From: Candidatus Colwelliibacteriota bacterium
GTDB taxonomy: Bacteria; Patescibacteriota; Minisyncoccia; UBA6257; Colwellbacteraceae
Assembly (NCBI GenBank): GCA_028711965.1
Contig: JAQTRD010000040.1
Span: 1 to 5,410, forward strand
Direction: 5' to 3'
DNA length: 5,410 bases
Under the pieces are notes generated by a model that saw only the letters and a list, made by a program, of their open reading frames with translations, was not told the origin of the DNA and searched no databases. Below, one piece after another: positions 1 through 5,410 of the stretch; position 1 is the stretch's first letter, and every line of letters starts with the position of its first letter. Both the position numbers and the translations under genes were made by a program.

Positions 1-2290
1 ACGACCAGTTTATTTTAATGCCTGAATTGATAAAGGAACGGCAGAGTTGTTTCAGGCGTGTATTGTCAAAATTCAGGGCGTCGTCAAGAGAATAGTAATT
101 GTTTATTCCGGTGCTACGTTGCAGGTGCCTGATTTCCGATACGATGAAAGGTATTTCCTTAAGCCTCGGTTTTTTCCCGCTTATCGAAGCGCAGAAAAAA
201 CAGCTGTATCTGCATCCGCGGCTGGTTTCATAATCCAGCAGACAAGGGGAGGGTAGCTTATATTTTTTTATAAATTTTAGGTGCTTGGTATAATCAACCA
301 TGAATTCTCTGTTGCTTAAATCCGCGAGGGCGTCTTTGTGTTTGCATATTGAATGCCCTTTATGATGAATGAGTCCGGGTATTTTCTCTAAGGGAGATTC
401 GCCCAGAATAATGCCGGATAAAGGCTCTTCGGGATCTATCGCAGTTAGGTAATCAATAGAGGAAGATTTTTCCATTATTTCTTTATGGTAAAGGCCGCAA
501 TAAGGCCCTACGAAAATAATTTTTGAATCGGGGTAAATCTTTTTCAAGGTTCCAGAGAGTAATACGGATGCCTCTAAATTTCTATTCCACCACAGCACGT
601 AAAAAACAAAATAATCTTTCTTTTCGATGAGCTTGGATAGTATTTTTAATATGATTTGGTTCGTTTTTTCTTCTTTATGCGTCAGATAAAGCTGCTCTAG
701 GCGGTTACGAAGCCCGGGGTTTTGGCTCAGGAGTAATGAAAAATCATAATACTCAATGTTTTTAACTCCGTCGTGGTCAAGCCGAGCTGTTATATTGGAT
801 ATGCCAAGCATTGCCCTGCCATAGCCGTCGTCCTGCGCAACCGCATTATTGAACTGCGGGCCGCACGGGGCAATTATAATCCCGACCGACTTCTTTGCGG
901 ATATCGCTTCAATTATATCTTTGGGATAGATGTTCAATTTTTTAAGAAGAGGGGCATATTTTGGGGCGGGGAGGGCATAAGAATATTTGCCTTTCTGGTC
1001 CAGCAATTTTTCTAACTGCAGGATGCTGAAATGCCCCAGTTCTCCCCATACGCATTCCTGGGCAGCGTCAACATACGGCGCTATCTTCCTGATGAATTTT
1101 TTTGTTTCCTCTAAATCGCGTTTTGTTTCCTGTTTGATCCCGCTGAGGAGGGTAATGTAGTTAAATATGGATAAGCTATGGGCATTTTTCAATGTTTCAT
1201 AGATGCCCACCGGAGTAGTTTTTTTGGCGATAATGCCAAGCATGCGGGCTGAGCCGTATTCTACGCCCCACCTTAACTGGTTGCACCCCGCGCCTTTCAT
1301 TTTTTCTAGCAGCGGATATCCTATATTGGGGATGGCCAGGGCGCTCCACTTTATGCCGGGTAAATGTTCCTTTAATGATGCGCATAATTTTTCCAGGTAA
1401 TAATTATTAAAATTTATCGCGGCATCCATGAAATGAAAATATTCCGTATTATAAATTTTGGAAAGTTTGGTTAAGTCATCCGTGGCTTTGCCGATATCTT
1501 TATAATAAAGCCTGTTTTTGTGGATATAATAACAGAAAAAACAGTTGTTGATGCAGCCCTTGCTGATTTCATAAGGCAGGACCAGCGTGCCGTTAGACTT
1601 GTAGCTTTTAAGGTCAAAGAGGGAAAAGTCGGGGAGAGGGTATTTGTTAAGGGTAAATTTTCTTTTCTGGTTTGTGTATAAGAGCCTTCTTCCGGTTTTC
1701 AGGCATATCCCGGGTATTGCCCGCCCCTTTTTATGCTCCGTTACATACGCTAATACAGAAAATTCATTGCCGTCTTCTAAAAAGGCGTCTATAAAGCTGA
1801 CCTTCCGCATGAGCATCCGGGCGTGGCCCCTGGGACAATTTCCAAAGTACATAATCTTTATGCCGGGCCTGTTTTTTTTTAATTCCTTCGCCAGGCACAG
1901 TGAAGACACTAAATATTGCAGGCAGAATTGCTCCAGCACTGCTACCGAAAATACGGCTATATTTATATCTTTTAAATCGCATTTTTTTAATATTTTTCTG
2001 CAGGTTTGGCTGATGCGGGGATTTTCGTGCGTAAGGATATGTTTAAAGCATCCGGCGAAATCGTCAAATATGCCTGTATCTATACCGTTTTTCCCCCAGT
2101 AACCGTCATTGCTTATAACGTGTTTTCTCAGGTCGGATAATTTAATGTTGCATCCCGCGTATTTTTTGAGGACCGCTATCAGGTTTGCTATATCCAGCGG
2201 AGGCGATTTAATCATCCCCGGGCCGCGCGAGGAAGGAGGCAGTATTATTCCAACGGTCAGGCTCTTTTTAGGATGAAGGCATGGTTTCAT
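1..2290 (-). CDS. Tandem double-module B12-binding-like/radical SAM protein (3' end outside window)
   Basis: The minus frame is open for 763 codons from ATG 2290 to the window edge, with no stop. Two modules follow each other. Module 1 has a Rossmann-like B12-binding-type N-terminus (about residues 1-235, opening KKSLTVGIILPP) and an LPDF..FDL lead-in (219-227). Its radical SAM domain has Cys246, Cys250 and Cys253 (CINNCFFC), which should hold a [4Fe-4S] cluster, an acidic strand-2 motif (MDAAINF, 288-294) and GVEYGS (342-347), typical of SAM binding. Module 2 restarts near residue 466 (KKSVGIIIAP), has FVGPYCG (593-599) and IPGLIHHKG, then Cys693, Cys697 and Cys700 (CRYSCFFC). I see no DxHxxG cobalamin-ligand motif in either module, so B12 use is unproven. 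The start codon overlaps the aminotransferase stop (ATGA), which suggests translational coupling. Such enzymes generate a 5'-deoxyadenosyl radical for methylation, cyclisation or rearrangement. The substrate is unknown. Confidence 0.9.
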   Translation of the reverse strand, partial: MKPCLHPKKSLTVGIILPPSSRGPGMIKSPPLDIANLIAVLKKYAGCNIKLSDLRKHVISNDGYWGKNGIDTGIFDDFAGCFKHILTHENPRISQTCRKILKKCDLKDINIAVFSVAVLEQFCLQYLVSSLCLAKELKKNRPGIKIMYFGNCPRGHARMLMRKVSFIDAFLEDGNEFSVLAYVTEHKKGRAIPGICLKTGRRLLYTNQKRKFTLNKYPLPDFSLFDLKSYKSNGTLVLPYEISKGCINNCFFCYYIHKNRLYYKDIGKATDDLTKLSKIYNTEYFHFMDAAINFNNYYLEKLCASLKEHLPGIKWSALAIPNIGYPLLEKMKGAGCNQLRWGVEYGSARMLGIIAKKTTPVGIYETLKNAHSLSIFNYITLLSGIKQETKRDLEETKKFIRKIAPYVDAAQECVWGELGHFSILQLEKLLDQKGKYSYALPAPKYAPLLKKLNIYPKDIIEAISAKKSVGIIIAPCGPQFNNAVAQDDGYGRAMLGISNITARLDHDGVKNIEYYDFSLLLSQNPGLRNRLEQLYLTHKEEKTNQIILKILSKLIEKKDYFVFYVLWWNRNLEASVLLSGTLKKIYPDSKIIFVGPYCGLYHKEIMEKSSSIDYLTAIDPEEPLSGIILGESPLEKIPGLIHHKGHSICKHKDALADLSNREFMVDYTKHLKFIKKYKLPSPCLLDYETSRGCRYSCFFCASISGKKPRLKEIPFIVSEIRHLQRSTGINNYYSLDDALNFDNTRLKQLCRSFINSGIKINWS

Positions 2291-3381
2291 TTTACGGCTT
2301 TTTTGAGTTCATCGCATACATATCCTAATTCTTCAGGAGAAAGCACGGAGGAAATAGGAAGGCACAGTGCTTGGCGCGCGGTCTTCTCGGCAACGGGCAG
2401 ATCGCCTTTTTTATATTTAAGCCCGCTGTAAAATTTAGTTAAATGTAAAGGTGTTTTATACCTTATTTTTGTCTCTATGCCGGATTCTTTTAATGATGTG
2501 GCTATAATATCTCTCTTCGGGCTGAGAATAACGAAATCCCGGAAGACCTGATAAGCGCCCTGTTCCTGTTGCTGCAGGCGCACATATTTACCTATGCGGT
2601 TTACATAAAAGGAGGCATTTTTTCTTCTTTGTTTGATTATCGTATTTAGTGAAGATAGTTTTGTTTTTAATACGGCTGCCTGGATAGCGTCCATTTTACA
2701 GGGCGTCCTGGCGGTTAATCCCGGATAAGGGTCGTTACCAACCTGCACCATCTGCGAGATTAATTCATAGGTATTATTGTCATCAGTAGTAATTATCCCG
2801 CTGTTACCTGTTCCGGAGAGGATTTTTGTGGTATGGCAGCTGAAACATCCTATGCCGAAGTTGCCGACTTTTTTCCCGCGATACTCTGCCCCGTGTGCAT
2901 GCGAGGCGTCTTCGATTACGGACAGGCCGTATTTTTTTGCTATCGCGCATATTTTATGCATATCGCAGGGATTCCCGTGTATATGGACGGGAATTATCGC
3001 TTTGGTTCTTTTCGTTATGTGCTTTTTAATTTCCTCAGGGTCAATAGTCAATGTGCCTTCTGTGATGTCAACAAATACCGGTTTTGCCCCTGTATTGGAT
3101 ACTGCCAATGCCGAAGCTATGTAAGTATAGGCGGGCAATATAACTTCGTCTGCGGCCTTGATACCTATAGCCTCCAGGGATAATTGTAATGCGGTAGTCC
3201 CGGAATTTACTCCAATCACATGGCTTGATTTATTGTAGCGGGCGAAACCGGCTTCAAATTGCCGGACGTAGTTTTCATGTGCGTATTCAGACTCTAGCCG
3301 CAGTACGTCCGCAATATTGGAAAGGGTTTTTTTAAAGAGGAGGGCGTTATCTTTTCCGTAATTTTCGAAATAAATGCGCAT
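2287..3381 (-). CDS. DegT/DnrJ/EryC1/StrS-family PLP-dependent aminotransferase
   Basis: This 364-aa cytosolic protein has the usual family length and is complete. Fold type I landmarks are in order. SGTTAL (60-65) binds the cofactor phosphate, and ILPAYTYIAS (81-90) is the typical following strand. PVHIHGNPCDM lies at 131-141. EDASHAHGA (157-165) has Asp158 for the pyridine nitrogen, and FSCHTTK (180-186) has Lys186 as the Schiff-base lysine. The lysine indicates aminotransferase chemistry rather than the ColD-type dehydratase variant, which has histidine there. Family members usually transfer an amino group from glutamate to a keto-sugar nucleotide, giving amino sugars for glycans or antibiotics; some act on other ketones. 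The substrate cannot be read from the sequence. ATG 3381 is the only good start: the in-frame stop TAA lies just upstream (3420-3418) with no other ATG, GTG or TTG between. No clear Shine-Dalgarno precedes it. It is the first gene of the leftward arm and overlaps the radical SAM start by four bases. Confidence 0.95.
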   Translation of the reverse strand: MRIYFENYGKDNALLFKKTLSNIADVLRLESEYAHENYVRQFEAGFARYNKSSHVIGVNSGTTALQLSLEAIGIKAADEVILPAYTYIASALAVSNTGAKPVFVDITEGTLTIDPEEIKKHITKRTKAIIPVHIHGNPCDMHKICAIAKKYGLSVIEDASHAHGAEYRGKKVGNFGIGCFSCHTTKILSGTGNSGIITTDDNNTYELISQMVQVGNDPYPGLTARTPCKMDAIQAAVLKTKLSSLNTIIKQRRKNASFYVNRIGKYVRLQQQEQGAYQVFRDFVILSPKRDIIATSLKESGIETKIRYKTPLHLTKFYSGLKYKKGDLPVAEKTARQALCLPISSVLSPEELGYVCDELKKAVK

Positions 3382-3408
3382 TTTCAGGGGCCGGCGGAGA
3401 AAATATAA

Positions 3409-3437
3409 TACACACTGTTAATTTTTTGCGGTATAAT
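3409..3437 (+). promoter_or_regulatory. Predicted sigma70-type promoter of the rightward arm
   Basis: A perfect -10 box TATAAT lies at 3432-3437. A poor -35 (TACACA, 3409-3414, four of six to consensus) sits 17 bp upstream. Transcription would start near 3444, leaving a leader of about 30 nt before ATG 3474. The weak -35 suggests an activator or low basal activity. This is inferred from sequence only. Confidence 0.5.
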
Positions 3438-3473
3438 TCTGTGGACGAGCCAACTAACAGCTAAAATTATACC
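3430..3473. repeat. Perfect 9-bp inverted repeat containing both -10 boxes
   Basis: GGTATAATT at 3430-3438 is the exact reverse complement of AATTATACC at 3465-3473, with 26 bp between the arms. Each arm holds one of the opposed -10 hexamers. A second, shorter pair, CTGTTA (3415-3420) and TAACAG (3455-3460), is interleaved with it. The symmetry may simply reflect two similar promoters or may be an operator. The arms are too AT-rich and too far apart for a convincing terminator, and no T-tract follows. Confidence 0.7.
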
Positions 3474-3493
3474 ATGGATAATTTTATTTTCAA
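3466..3493 (-). promoter_or_regulatory. Predicted extended -10 promoter of the leftward arm
   Basis: Read on the minus strand, TTGAAA (3493-3488, five of six to consensus) is followed by a 16-bp spacer and TATAAT (3471-3466), with an upstream TG-G that makes an extended -10. Transcription would start near 3459, leaving a leader of about 78 nt before ATG 3381. The -35 and the TG lie inside the first codons of the rightward gene, so the two promoters probably interfere with each other. Confidence 0.6.
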
Positions 3494-4448
3494 TAACTAT
3501 ACGCCGAAAGGCTTTTGCCGCGAATATGTCGAAATCAAAGGGAATTCTTCCCAGTTGGCGATGTTTATGGCCACGGTTTTGGGGATAAAGCCCCTGATGG
3601 ATGATTGGATAAACGCAGGCAGGCTTAAAGAATTTAGAAAAGTCTGTAAACAATACGGCCTTAAAATCAGAGAAGATGTGCTATTTGACAGTGTCCCGAA
3701 GAGCGATTTGCCGGTGAATATTTTAGGCCGCGATTTTATCACTACGACCAGCGCATACGGTTACCCTGTCGGCTCAAGACAAGATATCGGCGTGCACGTG
3801 TTTATTTCTAAGAACGAGGCGCTTTTAAAAGAGGGCATGTGGTATCCTGTCATAATAAAAAACAGGGTTATTTTTCAGCCGCGTATTGACAGCTTGAAAT
3901 ACGGATATACGTTGGGATATCCTGAATGTTGCATTAAATTTTTCAGAAAATTTAATAATTGGCTGAAATATAGTTACCTTTACGAGGTCTATTCAAATAC
4001 TAAAGGCCGGCCGTCTTTTTTATGCAACCCCTTTTTAAAAGATACCAGTTTTTCTTATATCTACCACATGCCTTGCAGCTACGATTGTAAAGCGACCGTC
4101 AGGCTCACTTCGAGATTAAGAACGGAAATCAAAAGGAGAGAGCCCGGATATGTTGACCTGGTGGATGGATATCTCAAAAAATCTTTTTTGGCCTTTTATG
4201 AAAGAAAGATATACTGTTTTGACGGCAGTCTTAGAAATAATGAAATTAAGTATAAAAGGTTTCAGTTTACTACCTACACAAAAAAAGAGTATGAGGATGA
4301 ATATAGCGGCTATTTTAAACAGGCGGATACGGTTAAGCTATTAGGGCGCAATATCATCCTCTCCAGAGGGGGGAAGGTTATCAGACAGCTGGAATTAAAA
4401 TGGAGCAGCTTTGCCCCTGAATTCCCTTTTATGATCCAGTTTTCTTAA
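3474..4448 (+). CDS. Cysteine-motif protein of unknown function, DUF483-like
   Basis: This 324-aa soluble protein shows no signal peptide or membrane segment. The best landmark is its middle: LGYPECCIKFF (147-157, Cys152 and Cys153), Cys184 in LCNP, and HMPCSYDC (198-205, His198, Cys201, Cys205). The GYPxCC ... HxPCSxxC pairing recalls DUF483 (PF04467), an uncharacterised prokaryotic family; this assignment is from memory of the motif. The clustered Cys and His residues could hold zinc or an iron-sulfur cluster, which is inference. No enzyme activity is known to me. An in-frame TAA at 3462-3464 makes ATG 3474 the earliest start. No Shine-Dalgarno precedes it, and the next in-frame ATG (3561) has none either. 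It is the first gene of the rightward arm, 17 bp before the TPR gene, and faces the aminotransferase across the shared promoter region. Confidence 0.9.
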   Translation: MDNFIFNNYTPKGFCREYVEIKGNSSQLAMFMATVLGIKPLMDDWINAGRLKEFRKVCKQYGLKIREDVLFDSVPKSDLPVNILGRDFITTTSAYGYPVGSRQDIGVHVFISKNEALLKEGMWYPVIIKNRVIFQPRIDSLKYGYTLGYPECCIKFFRKFNNWLKYSYLYEVYSNTKGRPSFLCNPFLKDTSFSYIYHMPCSYDCKATVRLTSRLRTEIKRREPGYVDLVDGYLKKSFLAFYERKIYCFDGSLRNNEIKYKRFQFTTYTKKEYEDEYSGYFKQADTVKLLGRNIILSRGGKVIRQLELKWSSFAPEFPFMIQFS

Positions 4449-4454
4449 TATCCC

Positions 4455-4459
4455 GGAGG
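4455..4459 (+). promoter_or_regulatory. Strong Shine-Dalgarno GGAGG deciding the TPR gene start
   Basis: GGAGG sits six bases before ATG 4466. This favours that start over the in-frame ATG at 4502, which has no such site. It is the only near-consensus ribosome binding site found before any gene in the window. Confidence 0.8.
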
Positions 4460-4465
4460 CCATTT

Positions 4466-4948
4466 ATGCGCTATAAATCAACGGGCGGGAATAAATGCAA
4501 TATGCGGGAAGATTTTTTGCTGAATATGCGGATTTTGCCGGAGCACAGGGTAAACCGGTTTGAAGATAATTGCATACGCGCAGATTATATCTTTGACTAT
4601 ATGGCGGAGAGGGTTTTTGATAATCCCCGGTTACTAGACCTGTTGAGCATAAAAATAAAGAAGTGGCTGGCTATTGAAAAAAGCGAGTTCACTTATGCCT
4701 TAGCGGGATACATTTCATATCTAAAGGAGGATTTCGCGCAGGCAGAGGGTTTTTTTATAAAGGCGCTTAATTTTGAACCCGAAAATATCGATACCTGGCT
4801 TGACCTGGCTTTCAGTCTCTACCATCAAAACAACAGAAAAATCAGGCTGGCCTTGAAAATCCTGTTTAATTTCGATACTTGCGCAAAAAGTTTTAGAAAT
4901 AAGAAAATAACCTTAGGCGCCCTTGAGAAAACTATGGACAAGCTATGA
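4466..4948 (+). CDS. Small TPR-repeat protein
   Basis: This is a 160-aa helical, probably cytosolic protein. One clear tetratricopeptide repeat covers about residues 74-107. It has the expected Gly81, Ala93, Phe97, Ala100 and Pro105 at TPR positions 8, 20, 24, 27 and 32. A second, weaker repeat starts around Ile108 with Trp111 and Ala115. The first 70 residues are helical-looking with no recognisable family. TPR units are protein-protein scaffolds, so a role in bringing the neighbouring enzymes or a substrate protein together is reasonable but inferred. The start is set by the GGAGG site. The stop overlaps the next start (ATGA, 4945-4948), so it is very likely co-translated with the following radical SAM-like gene. 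The C-terminus (TCAKSFRNKK) is basic. Confidence 0.85.
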   Translation: MRYKSTGGNKCNMREDFLLNMRILPEHRVNRFEDNCIRADYIFDYMAERVFDNPRLLDLLSIKIKKWLAIEKSEFTYALAGYISYLKEDFAQAEGFFIKALNFEPENIDTWLDLAFSLYHQNNRKIRLALKILFNFDTCAKSFRNKKITLGALEKTMDKL

Positions 4949-5410
4949 AAGTTAAATTGGTGCTCACGCCTTATTATTTTTATAATGCCTTTATGCCGCC
5001 TTTGGGCTTGGCGATAGTAAGCGAGGCCCTGAAGAGAAATAATATTGAGCACGATACCGATGACCTTTATATAAAGCTCTATCACGCCGTAAAGCTTGGG
5101 CGGATAAAGACAGATGTTTTTCTGGATCCGTACAGGGTAAAGAATTTTGTGCACGGTATTTTTTGCGATGAGATTGATAAAGAAACGGGAAAAATAATGG
5201 CGCTTACTGACTTTTCCGGGTATGACTATGTCTGTTTTTCCAGCCACTTCCCGCCGCTTGATAAGGTCAACAGCCAGGCAATCGTGGCATGCCTTATGAG
5301 AAAGATAAAAGAAAAATACGGTCCAACAATAGTAGCCAATTTTAAACTTTCAAGTTATGAAGACGCGGGGCTTATAGATTTTCATACGTTAAGAATCGAT
5401 AACTTCATCA
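4945..5410 (+). CDS. N-terminal part of a probable B12-binding-type radical SAM protein (3' end outside window)
   Basis: The frame is open for 155 codons from ATG 4945 to the window edge. It begins with a hydrophobic strand (KVKLVLTPYYF) followed by PPLGLAIVSEALKRNNI (18-34), the usual opening of N-terminal B12-binding-like domains in radical SAM proteins (P-x-LGLA, then a helix and strand). DYVCFSSHFPPLDKV (94-108) and a strand near TIVANFKLSS (128-137) fit the later part of a Rossmann-like domain. The usual VGGxH element seems replaced by VANFK, and there is no DxHxxG motif. The CxxxCxxC cluster motif, if present, lies beyond the window, so the radical SAM call rests on the N-terminal pattern and the neighbours. 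RiPP-maturation radical SAM proteins have a similar opening, but nothing here decides it. Translation is probably coupled to the TPR gene through the ATGA overlap; no separate Shine-Dalgarno is evident. Confidence 0.75.
   Translation, partial: MKVKLVLTPYYFYNAFMPPLGLAIVSEALKRNNIEHDTDDLYIKLYHAVKLGRIKTDVFLDPYRVKNFVHGIFCDEIDKETGKIMALTDFSGYDYVCFSSHFPPLDKVNSQAIVACLMRKIKEKYGPTIVANFKLSSYEDAGLIDFHTLRIDNFI

Noticed and set aside
47..1400. Several short open frames on both strands in the left part (near 47-256, 773-1015, 1197-1400)
   Set aside because: All fall inside the continuous minus-strand radical SAM frame, in other frames, and lack motifs.
1644..2102. 152-codon plus-strand open frame
   Set aside because: It lies fully antisense to module 1 of the radical SAM gene. 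Its product has no recognisable motif, and the opposite strand carries clear family motifs.
2893..2911. His161 in EDASHAHGA of the aminotransferase as an altered active site
   Set aside because: Histidine or glutamine at this position is common in the DegT family. Lys186 and Asp158 are intact, so it is not evidence of lost or changed chemistry.
2777..3183. Two overlapping plus-strand open frames inside the aminotransferase
   Set aside because: Both are antisense to the conserved PLP-binding core, so they are shadows of that gene.
3430..3473. Inverted repeat read as a transcription terminator
   Set aside because: The stem is AT-rich, the loop is 26 nt and no T-tract follows. It lies between divergent gene starts, and the -10 boxes explain it better.
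3384..3653. 89-codon minus-strand frame just upstream of the aminotransferase
   Set aside because: It is antisense to the first 60 codons of the DUF483-like gene and shows no motif or ribosome binding site. It would also cover the promoter region.
4825..5247. 140-codon minus-strand open frame
   Set aside because: It is antisense to the end of the TPR gene and the start of the radical SAM-like gene, both supported by motifs and an ATGA junction. It has no family pattern of its own.

Overview
The window is a compact, gene-dense piece of a bacterial chromosome. There is almost no intergenic DNA, and there are no RNA genes, insertion sequences or CRISPR repeats. The base composition is moderately AT-rich by eye. 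The gene content (cobalamin-type radical SAM proteins, a PLP sugar-type aminotransferase, a cysteine-motif protein of unknown function and a TPR protein) fits an uncultured, deep-branching bacterium. Candidatus Omnitrophota is one guess, but nothing in the sequence proves a phylum.

Layout: two arms diverge from a 92-bp region (3382-3473). The left arm reads leftward. A complete DegT/DnrJ/EryC1-family aminotransferase (3381-2287) is followed by a very long open frame (2290 to base 1, continuing out of the window). The two share a 4-base ATGA stop/start overlap. The long frame encodes two consecutive B12-binding-like plus radical SAM modules in one polypeptide, each with its own CxxxCxxC iron-sulfur motif. 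The right arm reads rightward. A 324-aa protein with GYPECC and HxPCSxxC motifs, recalling DUF483 (3474-4448), is followed by a 160-aa TPR protein with a strong Shine-Dalgarno (4466-4948). Last is the N-terminal part of another protein resembling the N-terminal domain of B12-type radical SAM enzymes (4945 to the right edge), again joined by an ATGA overlap.

Control: the central region carries a perfect 9-bp inverted repeat, GGTATAATT / AATTATACC. Each arm contains a consensus -10 box, so two promoters face each other. The leftward one is the better of the two (TTGAAA, 16 bp, extended TG-G-TATAAT), and it lies over the first codons of the rightward gene.

How the genes may work together (inference): one or two complete radical SAM modules, a possible third such enzyme, a PLP aminotransferase and a cysteine-motif protein under a shared divergent promoter look like a small biosynthetic or modification locus. 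An amino-sugar, glycan, lipid or natural-product pathway is possible. No precursor peptide, glycosyltransferase or transporter is visible here, so the substrate cannot be named.
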